A DNA stretch of 64,000 nucleotides from Sanderia malayensis (taxonomy: Eukaryota; Cnidaria; Scyphozoa; Semaeostomeae; Pelagiidae), in contig RQOL01000906.1 in NCBI GenBank assembly GCA_013076295.1, positions 1 to 64,000 on the forward strand, in the 5' to 3' direction. The translations under genes and the position numbers were made by a program. This document shows, in pieces, positions 46,124 through 57,935 of the stretch. The notes under the pieces were generated by a model. The model was not told the origin of the DNA. It made no database searches and worked only from the letters and a program-made list of their open reading frames with translations. The stretch's first letter is position 1. Every line of letters starts with the position of its first letter.

Positions 46124-46798
46124 TTGCGCTATCTTTTTTACTTTTTGGACGCCCAGAAACCTTCACATTACGACCACCAGGTCAAATAGTAAACCAAATT
46201 AAATTAAAGAAATTTGGGCTACGCATTCCACCAGTCTTTCACATATATATTCTCGTCGTCAGTTCATTTCTACATTGGATTTACTTTCGATTTTATTTTA
46301 TGGTGTTCAAGTCGAATGATAAATTAGACATGGTAAAAAATACCAGCATAGAGTTGTCGAAGAGTAATATAAAATATGTAGAACGTTAACAGATTGTACA
46401 ATACAAAACGATTTTTTCCACGATAACACAACTAACAAACGTTAGGATTTTATAGGCATAATAAAAATGTCACTGCTCTACATCTATAATAAGACGACAG
46501 GATTATTCTTTTGACCCTCTATATTACTGTGCTGACACATTGAATGCAAACAATAAATTGTCAAAAAACTTGCGTCAATAGTGGCAGAAAGTGATATTGC
46601 TTTGCGTTCCTTTGAAAAATATATTCACTGTTCCAAAAATTTTAATAAAATACCTGGCCATCAAAGTATATCAAACATGACTCTTCTTATACAATTTGAT
46701 TTTAAGCAAGGTGTGTCAGGTTGAAATAACCAACAAATTATTTACAAATCTGAATTAAACTGTACCAACAGTATAGGCGAGAAAGAACAAATTACTGC
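46124..46798. other. Region between the LTR array and the CDYL-like gene end
   Basis: AT-rich, no gene seen. It lies downstream of the minus-strand CDYL-like gene and probably includes its 3' UTR; several AATAAA-like signals occur on the minus strand, but none can be assigned with confidence. Confidence 0.5.
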
Positions 46799-49700
46799 CT
46801 ACACCAACTCTTTCCAAAAATCGGTTAAATCCTTCAAACATGATATGGCAAGGTCTTTCTCTTTCTTCACTTCATGTTGTAGATTGCCTTTGATTGAAGA
46901 AAGAGTCGGTTCCATTCCACACCTCTTATAACATTTGTTTGAGTTTTCAGATTCAAAAGCCCTATTGTAATTTCTTTTCTTGAGGGGTTTTAAGTTGCTC
47001 TGGTCTCCAGAAAGCCTCTGCCTTCTTTGTCTATGTTGTCCCTCATTGGAAAGCTTTTCATTTATTTTCATCTCATGTAATGTAGCTTTCAGATCTTTTG
47101 AAAATTGGTATTCTTTATATATTTTCTTCACTTGTTGTAATTGACGATCTAGAACACTATTAGCAACCTCTCCCATTAGCAGTGCTTCATTTTTTATTTG
47201 GAGTCCCATCAATCTTGGAATTAAAAGGGGTAGTTTCAAGTTCTTGCAACTAGTGTTTTCTGTGATGCTGATGTCAGAGCTCTAAAAAAAAGGTGTAATA
47301 AAAGTCATGTAATTAGAAACAAGAATAAGTCAACTAATATGCTAGCATTAAACATTATTTAGTAATGTACTCAAAGAAACATGTTCAGGAGATGTATTTC
47401 TGGGTATAAACTTTATATTGACGTTCAGCAAGTTTAGATTTTACAGTCGTCAATTATTAATTATAAAACTTCACAAAACTTCCTGAATAAAATAGATTTC
47501 TTCCAACACACATTTTTTTTATCTAAATAGTATTCCGTTACCATGAAAAAAAAAACAAAATTGGCATATGATGTGTTGGATGGCAAATTATATGACATCC
47601 CCAAGAGGCAATCATACACAATAAACTTGTGCAATGCAGCATAAATACAGCCTTGAGCTACCTTATTCAATTGCTGGTTACCTTGGTTAAAAATCACTAG
47701 TAGATTGTTGGCATGTTTGTTAAGAATTTGAAAATATATTTCCAAATTATCAACACACTCATAAACAGCATTTCTTCTTTTAAGAGAGTGAGCTAAAAAT
47801 CCTAATTGATGCATCCAATACCATATTTCGTAATTTTAATCAATCATGTGAACACTGGCACTTATATAAAAATGTGTCAAAGCTTTGTCAGGAACTTGGC
47901 AAAGAGGAGGCCTCAAATGTGAAACAAGATGTCCAACAAATTTAAATTTCAATGCCAGTGCTTATATGAATGACTCAGGTTATGAATATAGTATCATAAA
48001 CGATTGACTGTCAAATTACATGTTTTACCTTATCGTAAACAACATCAACCATAGATAACACAGAGGCAGCTAATCCGGTGGCAGCAGAGTTTATAATGGC
48101 AATAATAGGCTTTGGATAATTCTTTAATGTTTGAAACAGATACCTAAAATAATAAAAAACATTGTTTGGAAGGTCAATGAGACCAAACAAGACCATACAA
48201 AGGTATTCAAAAGACAGCATGAAAAAAAATGGCTAAGTAAATTTAATAACAGAATGTCTATATATTCTTAGATAAAATACCTCAAGCGTCCAATTACTTC
48301 ATCATGCTGAGTGCTTTCCAAATCTGCCTTAGCTTTCACGACTCTTTCTAGATCCATTGATGAGGAAAAGTATTCCTCAAATCCACACAAAATAATCAGT
48401 TTGCAATTATTATCAATACTCTTCAGATCTAACTGTTGTATTAGATTATCACAAGTTTCTGCCTTTATTCTTTTTGACCTTTTGTCTTTATGTTGGAGAA
48501 CTATTTCCGTAAATTCAGAATTAATTATTTGCAACTCTCCTATTATAGAGTGAGATGATGTAGTTTTGTCCAATATGGATAATTCTCCTTGGGCACTGTC
48601 AACTAAGTCTTGTTCAAATTCAGGGCTCAATCTCTTCCATGTATGCGGTGATAGTTGCAAATCCATACAACTCTTGTCCAATAAAGTTGAATTTTTATTG
48701 CTGCTGTATAACTCCTTTTTAACTGATTTCAGCTCTGTTGCAGGTTCTTTGCAGTTGAGAGATAGTGATGGAATAAAGCTTTTTTTAAATTGTGTTGTAC
48801 CTTTGACTTTATCATTGCAGACTATATCATCTGAAACATCAGTCTTGTAATAAAATGAAAATGGAAGACGGTGTAGTATACAGTGGTTCTTGGACGAGAC
48901 AGAGAAACAATCCAATATGGCATTCTTCAAAATCTCATGATTATCTTTTCTGATCCAATTACTTGTTCCATTTTTGAATTGAACCAGGATATCACAAAGA
49001 CCATTGTCAGATATTCTCATTCCAAGAACTTGTTCAATATCTACACTTTGTAATCCATTTGACTCTTCAGTTCTTGATGCTTTGTCAGCAAAAGAACAAG
49101 CATCTTCCAAATTGTCACAAGTTTTCAAAGCATCATATTTTATCAAGGACTTTGGTTTCCTTCTTCTTCTCACTTTGTTATTATTTTGCCTTTTGCAAAA
49201 TTGTTTTACTGTAGCTTCATTTTCATCAACTTTTTTAATTTCAATACCTTTCTCCCATGCCCCAAAAAACATTGATTCCTTTTCAATCATGCTAGGAATA
49301 TAATTTCCTGATGGTTTTATTTGCACACTTTTATTAACTGCATCATCGCAATCAAGATGCTCTGACAGCTTTCTCACTTTCGAGCTTCCCAATTTATTCA
49401 TTTCAACTGCTATCTGTTTCTCTACACTATGCATTTCCTCTCTTGATTTATTTCTCTCAATAATACCTCTGGATCTTGTTGAATAATGCCCAGAAATATC
49501 TCTTGTAGTGAAGGTGTTTGAGGAACAACTTGATAATTTACCAGTGCAATCCTTGAATGTATGTTTCTTATCTTCTATGGTCAAAACATTAACTAGTGCA
49601 TCTCTGTCTCTTGGCCTGGACTTTGATATAAGGTGGTTGCATGAAGGTTCTACTCCCTCATTGGAGTCTGTGAAATTGGTTTCAATATATCCTAATTCAA

Positions 49701-50205
49701 TAGGTTTTTCGACATTTTCAAATCTACTCTCACAATCTCTGCAGTCCACTTGATGATATTTATCTGTTTCATGGAAGCGGCTGCTATGACTTAAATTTTT
49801 ACGCGGCTTCATGGACAATGCTTGGTGATAAATAATACCTTGCTCATATTCAAGCATGCCATTTGTTAAAAACGACTGTTCTTCCTTTCCTGATAATAAT
49901 GCTACTTGTAAATCTTTTTCCATGCTGATTCTGTTGCTCGAAAGGGAGCCGTGTTCCAAAACCTCGTTGTTAAAATAATAACAGAACGTTGTTGTTGATT
50001 GCTCTCGCAATAATTTGGACTTCACAAGCTTGCGAGTCAGCAAAATAAAACACTTCCTTGACTTTACTGTCAAGAAAACCAAAGATATAATGTTATGGCC
50101 GTTATAGCTGCTAATGCCTTCCTCCTTGTCGTCAGTAGTATTACAACTCCTTTGAAAAATCTTTACTGTAAAGCCTTTAAAATAGATGCTTTTGAAACGA
50201 TTCAT
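46799..50205 (-). CDS. CDY/CDYL-like protein: chromo-like plus crotonase-like domains
   Basis: Likely host gene in three exons: 50205-48281, 48143-48029, 47281-46799, spliced at GT-AG sites with phases that join exactly (840 residues). Around residues 389-433 lies a chromodomain-like stretch (IEQVLGMRISDNGLCDILVQ then FKNGTSNWIRK). From about 550 to the end is a crotonase (enoyl-CoA hydratase) fold: EIVLQHKDKRSKRI, KLIILCGFEEYFSSSMDL, then across the introns YPKPIIAIINSAATGLAAS and PLLIPRLMG. This order matches CDY/CDYL chromatin proteins, which act in the nucleus as corepressors; a basic KVRRRRKPK may direct import. The SPEG loop that carries the catalytic Glu in isomerase relatives is absent, so it is probably a pseudoenzyme. 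The 390-residue N-terminus has no known domain and the true start may be a later ATG (49922) or an upstream exon. Confidence 0.65.
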
Positions 50206-50587
50206 TCCAAATAACTCTTTACTTTGGGTGCCTCTTGTTTTCGTTTATAAAGATTTATATCAATTTAAAGCTGTTGTTCACTTGGAAGAAAAACCATTAT
50301 CTCCAAGACAAGTTTACTTTGCCAAAAGTGAAGTTGGGGCCCATTGAGTACGACAAAAGTGTTTTCGCGGCCATTTTGAAAGTCGGACTTATCATCATCA
50401 TCAAACAAGTCTTGTTGTTCATTGTTAGATTGCACGAGAATCAGACAAAAGGACACGCGGAATTAAAACAATAGATTTGAAAAATACCAGCTTGTTGCGT
50501 AACCAGTCTGACGAACTGAATTTTTGGAGTCAGATGGTAGACGTAGACGAAATAGGCAAACCAGTGAGGCAAACCAAGGCAAACACG

Positions 50588-50721
50588 TAGTCTCACTACA
50601 TAATCCCCTTGCTTCCCTGTGCTCTATTTCATATCGCTGCGGAAAAGGCTATATGCTATTTCTTTTCCGCAGCGATATGAAATAGAGCACAGGGAAGCAA
50701 GGGGATTATGTAGTGAGACTA
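50588..50721. mobile_element. Palindromic MITE 1 (9-bp target duplication)
   Basis: Perfect 60-bp arms (starting TAGTCTCACTACATAATCCC) around a 14-base loop, flanked by the direct 9-bp repeat GCAAACACG (50579-50587, 50722-50730). A 9-bp duplication is typical of MULE-type transposons. It lies about 380 bp upstream of the CDYL-like gene start. Confidence 0.88.
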
Positions 50722-50746
50722 GCAAACACGTTTCGGGGAGTCGAAC

Positions 50747-50890
50747 TAGACTCACTACATTGCGTCCCTGTGCCTCGATCGTTTTTACTCGCTCGTTTGC
50801 TTTTTTTCGTTTGCTTTTTTCTTCGATTTTCCTTGTGCTGGTGCTGAGCGAGTTGCGAGTGAGGCACAGGGACGTAATGTAATGAGTCTA
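50747..50890. mobile_element. Palindromic MITE 2 (9-bp target duplication)
   Basis: Inverted ends TAGACTCACTACATTGCGTC and its imperfect complement, flanked by 9-bp GAGTCGAAC (50738-50746, 50891-50899). The ends share CTCACTACAT and CCCTGTGC with MITE 1, 26 bp away, so the two belong to related families. Confidence 0.85.
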
Positions 50891-50899
50891 GAGTCGAAC

Positions 50900-51984
50900 T
50901 GCGTTTCGTCGAGTGGAATCATGCATCTGCGAGATGTGGAGTAGCTACGATTTGGCGGTGAATGGGCGAAACCCGGACAAATTCCGACAATATTCCGAAA
51001 AAAATTAGTGAGGTTGACAAATTTTTTGACAAGCACCTTTGAAGTTTGGTCGTTGCCCCATTTATAAGTCGTATCAAAGAAAAGGACCATTGCTTGTTCA
51101 TGCCCTGTCTGTTAGGCATTTTACAAACCGACCGATATGATACAATGAGAGCAATAAAGATATAATAGTTGTAATAAAGCTGACAAATCAGCACTGGCAT
51201 GAAAGCTAAATAATTATTCATGGAGAATATTTAGCCACAAAGGACTATATCTCTATAAACTCCCCCAATGTAACTTTTCTTTAGGGCAAAATTATGCAAC
51301 CATTTTCTTTTTTAGCGATAGAAATTGGACTTTCCGGAGTCCCTACAAATTCGGGTTGAATGCATCGGTCGGCAGCAATCATTTCACCATGGTACTTTTC
51401 ATTGTGGTTCCTTCTGTAGTCACTATCGAAACAGAGCATTCGACTTTTGTCGTTTAATGTTATCTCAAGAAATTGGGCGGTTAGCCTACCGGCCCGGATT
51501 GCTTGAGTAGGAATAAGCTTTTACGGTCGGTTGTCCCGATTTGCCGTGCAAATTGTCCGGGCGGTAAACCTGGCAGTACTAACCGAATGGTCAAACTGCA
51601 AAATGATGACTGAAATCATAATGTAAATCAATAAACAATAAAAGAGGACAGGGAGGGTGGGAGGAATTGAATTGAACGTGTGCGAAGCACACTCGTAAAA
51701 CAATGATTAACCCACCTATGGCCCATACAATTAAATACCTCAAAGGAGAGGAGATGAAAGACGTCGACTGACAACGATATTGGAGATGCCATTCCCATGG
51801 GTATTTCACTGCAGGATCAGGGGTCCGATTCTTATCAACGCGTCAGCACTTTGCCATGTGCAAATAACAAGGAATGGATGATTTCTTTTCACATTAACTC
51901 TGATTAAATTCGAAATTTAATCACCATTTAATGTTATCTCAAGAAATTGGGCGGTTAGCCTTTAGGAACAGGGTAGAAAACCAG
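50900..51984. other. Non-coding region with a 36-bp direct repeat
   Basis: No gene recognised. The sequence TTTAATGTTATCTCAAGAAA and the following 16 bases (GGGCGGTTAGCCT end) occur at 51453-51490 and again at 51926-51962, 473 bp apart in direct orientation. This is too long for a normal target duplication. Confidence 0.6.
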
Positions 51985-52294
51985 TGTTACTAACAAATAC
52001 AATAAACAAAAGGAATTTAAAACGATCTCATCCAACTTTACTTGCGGACTTGACTTTGCTTGAAAAAGTAGAAAGCACAGAGACAAATAACCTCATTTGA
52101 TATGTTGTGTATATCTTGTGTATCAAAAACTAACTGAATCAAAATTCTATTTACAAAGTTAATATAAGTTTCTAGTGATCATGATGACGAAGCGAAAATT
52201 ATTATTGGGGTCAGTAAGCATAAAATTGTTCTAGAAAATGATGATGAAATAATGACGTGATTGTCTAAAAATATCTAATTAGGTAATCACTACA
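51985..52294 (-). repeat. 3' LTR of the second gypsy element
   Basis: Outer end TGTAGTG at 52294 is clear from the polypurine tract. The inner limit near 51985 (GTTAGTAACA on the minus strand) is a guess because no second LTR is in the window for comparison. Confidence 0.5.
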
Positions 52295-52424
52295 ATAACT
52301 CCTCCCTTAGAATGCGAGTGGAGCGAAGCGTTCGATAAGCGAAGTGAAGATCTATGAAACGAAGAAAAAAAAATTACAGTAAATTGTACCAACAAGGTTT
52401 TGACGAACAGATCCTTGAACCGTG

Positions 52425-55132
52425 TCATTGTTCAAAACCATAACGATCTGGGAAATGTACTCGTCGTCCGGATCTCGTTGATTTAGCTGGTGCGTCTGGG
52501 AGAATTGGGGGGTCTTGTGGAGTAGGCTCTGGAGATGAGAACGGTGAGGAAATTTGTGGCAGGTTGGTTGTGTGGGAAGTCAGATCTGCATCAAGATGAG
52601 CAGGTTTTAATCTGTCTAAACTGATGGTTTTCGGTTTGCCGTGAATCTTCAGTGTGAAATGCTTATCAGTTCGTCGCAAGATTTTGCATGGACCGTCGTA
52701 AGGTGGCTGAAGAGGCTTACGAACAGCGTCATGACGTACAAACGCATGTGTACTGGAGTGAAGACTCGATGGGACATGGGAAACAGGCGATTGAGGACGG
52801 GGGTTGGGTGGCTTCAGAGTTGCCATAGCTGATTGTAGGTGGTGTACATACATGCTGGGGTCCAGGTTAGAGGTGTCTGGTGCGGGGAGAAAAAATTGTC
52901 CTGGAAGGCGAAGAGTACCGTAGACAAGTTGTGCGGGCGTGCAAGCGAAATCGGGTTTGTAGGTAAACCGTAAACTGAGCAAAATAAGCGGTAATAGCTC
53001 AGCCCATTTGGTGGAATCTGGATAGGCCTTGATAGCTGCTTTCAGTTGACGATGAAAACGCTCGATCATGCCGTTTGCACAGGGATGATAGGCGGTGGTG
53101 TGGATTCGTTTGATGCCGAGGAGATTCGTCAGGTGATTGAAAAGGAATGATTCAAACTGCGATCCGCGATCTGTAGTAATCGTAGATGGTATACCGAAAA
53201 CGGAAATCCATCGCGTAACAAAGGCGTGTGCGACAATGTCAGCAGAAATATCGGCAATCGGAATGGCTTCTGGCCAGCGAGTAAAGCGAGCGATGCAGGT
53301 CAATAAATACTTAAAACCACGGGAAGGAGGAAGAGGGCCAACGATGTCAATGTGAACATGATCAAAACGTGCGTCCGGAGACGAAAATGTGCCAAGTGGA
53401 GCAGCAATGTGGCGTTGAACTTTGACGAAAGTGCCAAATGGAGAGGTAGATTGCGAGTAATTCGCGGGCGAACGTGCTATACTTGACTTCTGCCGGTTGT
53501 AACCTTTTTGAAAAGAAGGATAGTGGTTGCCAAATGCCGCCCAGACGTTGTTGAAGAACTCCACCTACTGCCACATTCGAAGCGTCGATCATCAGACAAT
53601 AAGGGGCCGTAGGATCGGGATGTGATAGTAGCGTAGCTTGTGCAAGATCGGTTTTGATGGCGTCAAAAGCGGACAATGCAGTATCGGAAAGCTCAAGAGC
53701 ATCCTTAGTGCGTTTCGGCGATAGTAGATCTGTCAGTCGTTGAACAAGTGAAGCGCAAAGTGGAATAAAACGCCGATAGAAATTAACCAAACCAAGAAAT
53801 TCTCACAGTTGGCGGAGCGAAGAAGGAACAGGAAACTCGTGTATGGCTTTAACCTTTTCGGCCAGAGGGGCGATGCCTTCAGCTGAGATGTGATGCCCCA
53901 GAAAATGAAATGAAGCTTGACCAAAAATACATTTGCCGGGATGTATTACAATACCATAGTCGGAAAGCCGTGCAAAAAGAATTTGTAGGTGCTGGAGATG
54001 TTCGGATTCAGATGAACTCGCGATGAGCAGGTCGTCGATGTACGCGAAAACAAAATCCAGACCGCGAAGAACTTGATGAATGAAACGCTGGAAAGTTTGA
54101 GCAGCATTTCGTAAACCGAAAGGCATTCGGACGAATTCAAACAATCCAAAGGGGGTCGTAATAGCTGTTTTGTGCACGTCTGCTGGGTCGACTGGAATTT
54201 GATGGTATGCGCGGACTAAGTCAATTTTTGAGAAGATGTTTTTGCCGTGAAGAGCTGAGGAGAAGTCCTGTATATGCGGAATTGGATACCGGTCGGGTAC
54301 CGTGGCGCGGTTTAAGGCCCGATTATCACCACAGGGACGCCAATCGCCGGGTGTGGACTTTGGCACCATGTGAAGTGGGGAAAACCAGTTGCTATTGGAA
54401 GGGCGAATGATGCCAAGTTGGAGCATATGTTCAAATTCATCTCGAGCAATTTTCAAGCGATCTGGTGCAAGGCGACGCGGCCGACAAAAGGCAGGAGGTC
54501 CAGTAGTATCGATATGATGTTTGACGTCATGCTTGATGGCACTATCCTGGTAATTCTGACGCGCAAGTTCCGGAAATTTTGCAAGGAAGGTGATGTACGG
54601 AGACGAGGCGTCGGGTAGAGCATAGATTGGGTGTGGTGAAGAATCAGTTGCTTGAATACCGTTGATATGCAGGTTGGTTGTCGTATCGATGAGTAGACGG
54701 TGCGCGATGTCCACTTTCAGTCCGAAATGAGCAAGAAAATCAGCTCCGAGAATGGGAAGATGTAGGTCTGCGATAATGAATATCCATCTGAACGTGCGAC
54801 GAAGACCAATGTCTAATGTGAGAGACTTTTCCCCATACGTCGTAATGGATGTTTTGTTGACGGCGTGCAAAGAACGAGACAAAGACGGGCGATTTTTTTT
54901 CAGCAGGAGTTCGAGGGATGACGCTGACGTCAACTCCTGTATCCACCAAGAAGCGCGTACCGGAGTATCGGTCGGTGAGATTGAAGAGACGACTTTGTGT
55001 TGATGTGCCAGATGAGCTAGTCGTCATTAGTCTCTGGCGTTGTAGTTTCCGGAATGCGGAGCTGTTGTATAAGGTGGTTGCTGTTGTGGTTGTTGTTGCT
55101 GTTGTTGGTTGGTGGCACTGGAAAAGGTGCAA
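52425..55132 (-). pseudogene. Gypsy 2 pol: protease, RT, RNase H, integrase (deleted)
   Basis: Protease [13 protein letters not shown] near 54945, a frameshift, then RT 54933-53803 with [13 protein letters not shown] and the catalytic YIDD near 54035. RNase H begins ([12 protein letters not shown]) but is cut after FARELLAIY near 53470. The next block starts directly in the integrase core, so the RNase H end and the integrase zinc finger (roughly 300 residues) are deleted. Integrase D, D and E are in [17 protein letters not shown] and GMIERFHR. The C-terminus ends [17 protein letters not shown], a motif typical of this gypsy lineage. Stops and shifts make it inactive. Confidence 0.9.
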
Positions 55133-55521
55133 GGTAAATTATACCGCTGGGCATTTGCACCAAAATTGTAATGGTACCAACAGAGGGATCCACTGGGATC
55201 CACAGGACGACGGTTTGGCGAGCGCTTGAATTGTTGTCTTGAGAACGGTGAACGCGAACGGTAGGGACTGCGGGAGCAAGACCGCTGTTGAAAATGTCCT
55301 GTCAAGGCTTGCATTTGTGTTGTGAGTTGGTTAATTTGCAATTGGAGGTTCTGGATGTCTACTGAGTTGGATGTTTGCTGCCGGGTTTCCGAAGGCTGCA
55401 TAGCGGAGATTGGTTTTGGGGGCAAAGCAACAGCAAGAATTTTGTCTGCGAGCGAGGCTAGCTGTGTGAGGGTGACGTCATCTGCAGTTGATGCCAAGAT
55501 CAGTTGAGCGCTGGATGGCAC
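55027..55521 (-). pseudogene. Gypsy 2 gag C-terminus
   Basis: Minus-strand fragment: a helical part (VTLTQLASLADKILAVALPP), a coiled region (LQLQINQLTTQMQAL), an Arg/Ser-rich stretch (RSPYRSRSPFSRQQ) and a degenerate CWYHYNFG zinc-knuckle-like motif in which one expected Cys is Tyr. The N-terminal half of gag is missing at the junction with BEL sequence. Confidence 0.75.
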
Positions 55522-55574
55522 GGTCGAAGTTGCCAGATCTAAACCTCCCTACGTTCGACGGCAATTGTCACGAA

Positions 55575-55793
55575 GCAATGTGTCACGAACCAGTAGTAAG
55601 TCGAACCAATAAACGTACAACTCGATTTCCTTGCTTTTCTCTTTTCTTTTATCAACAATCTCTAACTTTAAAACATCAATCTCTGGCTCTCAACTCTTAA
55701 CTCCTAACTAACTTCTATCCTCGTTCTCCACTTCCTCATACATTCCTCGAGTCTCGTCCCAGCCTCCTACAACTTCACACAATATAACAGAGC
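55575..55793. repeat. Possible solo LTR within BEL gag
   Basis: Non-coding DNA from TGTCACGAACCAGTAG to ACAATATAACA separates the gag pieces LPTFDGN and FGFWERFQSQ. It begins TG and ends CA and is pyrimidine-rich inside. I find no clean target duplication, so solo LTR is only a suggestion. Confidence 0.35.
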
Positions 55794-55799
55794 GGTTTG

Positions 55800-56659
55800 G
55801 GTTCTGGGAACGTTTTCAATCTCAAGTCGGAAAATCTCCCCACCTACCGAAATCTGCTAAATTTACGTATCTTGTGGGACAACTGCGGGGAGAAGCATTA
55901 GCCACCGTGAAAGGACTCGTGCCTTCCGATCACAGTTACGACATTTTAGAAATGACATTACAAGAAAACTTTGGTCTCCCCAGGAGAATTTTTCGTGCGC
56001 ATGTAATGCATTTGTTAAGATTGCCGAAAGCAACCCTCGTGGCTACAAACCTACGTCAGTTCTATAATTCACTGTTGGGTGATATTCGTTCGCTAGAGGC
56101 TCTGGGTATTAACGTAGCGGCTTGTGCCCCAATTATTATTCCGATTATCGAAGATAAGCTCCCAGTGAAACGTCTAAGTACGCTAGGCGATTGTGGACAA
56201 AATGCAACATTCAAAATAACAAATTTTCTTGACGGTCTAAAAGATTACATAACACGCCAAGAACAGGCACAGGCTTCTAACAGTAATCGGTCAGCCAGCC
56301 CAAAACCTTCATTTGGGTACGAAACGTACGAACACCCGTCTATGAGTACAATGATTGTCTCAGCCCCAGTCCGTTGTCAGCTTTGTAAAGGTCCACATAC
56401 CGCCCAACGATGTTCTCAGACAGCCACAGAGAAAACAACTTCTATTATCAATCAAAAGCTCTGTTTATACTGTTTGTACCCCGGACACCGTGCTGCTCAA
56501 TGTGGTGCGAGAGGCCGATGTGCCAAGTGTAAAGGAAAGCATCATACTGCTATCCACGGAATTCAAATTCACCGTAACAACGACGGCAATTCGAATGCCT
56601 ATCCTTCTCGTAATAACAATCAGCATAGTAACCCCCGTGGCAAGCCCACTCTCATGTAG
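55800..56659 (+). pseudogene. BEL/Pao gag with three zinc knuckles
   Basis: Contains the Pao-type gag block (GFWERFQSQVGKSPHLPKSA) and a LVGQLRGEALATVKGL helix, then three Cys/His motifs: CQLCKGPHTAQRC, CLYCLYPGHRAAQC and CAKCKGKHHTAIH. The frame ends at a TAG near 56657; the pol part continues in another frame. Gag packages the element RNA. Confidence 0.85.
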
Positions 56660-57338
56660 CCGTAGTTTCAAACGAATCAACCCCGCCAAGTTCGAATCAA
56701 GATTTTCCGACGTTACAATATACTGCCGCCAATTGTGCCTCTATAGCGCCGCCTTCCGCCCCTACTTCGACCAAAGTCGATAATCCTACTGTCGTAGAGC
56801 AAACACTTACGCCTAGCACCGCATCCGTAATCTCCGAATATACGAATGTCAATAATCCTCCGGGCTCATCAATTCTTCTTAAGACCGCCAAAGCAGTTGC
56901 AACTTCCGATAACAAAAAGATCTCAGCCAAAATTTTCTTCGATGAAGGTTCTCAACGTAGCTACGTCCGAACTGCATTTGCACGCGAGTTAAATTTATCT
57001 CCTATTTCGTATGAGTCATTGTCTGTGTGTGGTTTTGGTGGTACTGTCGTTGAACAAACTTACGGAATCACAAACGTTGGGTTAGAAACTCTCTCTGGCC
57101 TTGAACATATTCGTGTTCTTATTGTTGACAACATCGTCAAGCCTTTAAACCAACAAAACCTTACGAATGAGGTAAATCTTCATCATCAACTTCACGATTT
57201 CCCGTTAGCCAATGACTTTGCAGACAGTTCATTTGTTGTTGATATTCTGTTGGGTGCTGTCCTTCTCGAGCATTCGCAACAGTATCAACATGCGGTTGCT
57301 GTCGACTTATCGCAAAAGCTATACGTCGATAACCTCTT
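56660..57338 (+). pseudogene. BEL/Pao protease fused to an RT remnant by internal deletion
   Basis: The frame gives a linker, then the aspartic protease active site FFDEGSQRSYV near 56938. It runs to FVVDILLGA (57236) and jumps directly to RT palm sequence (LSQKLYVDNLL) near 57310. In intact BEL elements several hundred residues lie between, so a deletion joined two LLGA-coding stretches. The catalytic box reads YVDN rather than YVDD. Confidence 0.8.
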
Positions 57339-57426
57339 ATTTTTTTATTTTTTTTTTATTAAATTCATAATAACGATATCCCTTCAGCTTTAGATATAAG
57401 ATACATAATAATAACATAATATAGTA

Positions 57427-57632
57427 TTGATTATAAATAGAATCACCAGAAGCTTCATTTTTTAAAAGAAAGACAAGATCTAAATTTTTCTTTCTTAATA
57501 CTATATATTCTATATATTCGACTACACGAACGAGGAGTCATCATCAGAGAATATATAGTATTAAGAAAGAAAAATTTAGATCTTGTCTTTCTTTTAAAAA
57601 ATGAAGCTTCTGGTGATTCTATTTATAATCAA
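57427..57632. repeat. Perfect 85-bp inverted repeat with 36-base loop
   Basis: Arms 57427-57511 and 57548-57632 are exact complements (outer end TTGATTATAAATAGAATCAC). The loop includes GACTACACGAACGAGGAG. A perfect palindrome of this size suggests a recent event such as twin-priming inversion during LINE insertion. Confidence 0.92.
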
Positions 57633-57935
57633 GCTTTTTGCCCGAATTAATATATTTAACATAATATAGTATAATATAAGTGATTGCTTAAGTCATTAAA
57701 TAAGTTAAAATAAGGGTAAATACAAATGTGAAATAAAGCGATACTGTTCTTCCAGGGAGTCGTTTTGGTCATTGTGAGTTATCATTGCTCAGTAAATGTC
57801 TTTTTCATGTTTTTTTAAAGACGGGTAGCGATGACAGCTCTCTGATCTCAATTGGAATACTATTCCAATTTTTTATGCTAGAGTACTGAAAGCCTTTCTT
57901 TGTGTTTTCTAGATTTATTTTTGGGATATGAAGGG

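Larger units (their letters stand above)
51985..55525 (-). mobile_element. Second Ty3/gypsy element, 5' end lost to a BEL element
   Basis: Minus-strand gypsy with gag end, pol and a 3' LTR. The 3' LTR begins (minus strand) TGTAGTGATTACCTAATTAG at 52294, right after a polypurine-like tract (TAAGGGAGGAGTTAT), and probably ends near 51985. The same context (GGAGGGGAGCTATTGTAGTG) precedes the LTRs at 44956 and 45705, so the two gypsy groups are related. The 5' part stops at about 55525, where plus-strand BEL sequence begins. Confidence 0.8.

Noticed and set aside
47461..47814. 117-residue minus-strand open frame in the CDYL-like intron
   Set aside because: The exons on either side join in phase without it, it has no recognisable domain, and the region is AT-rich.
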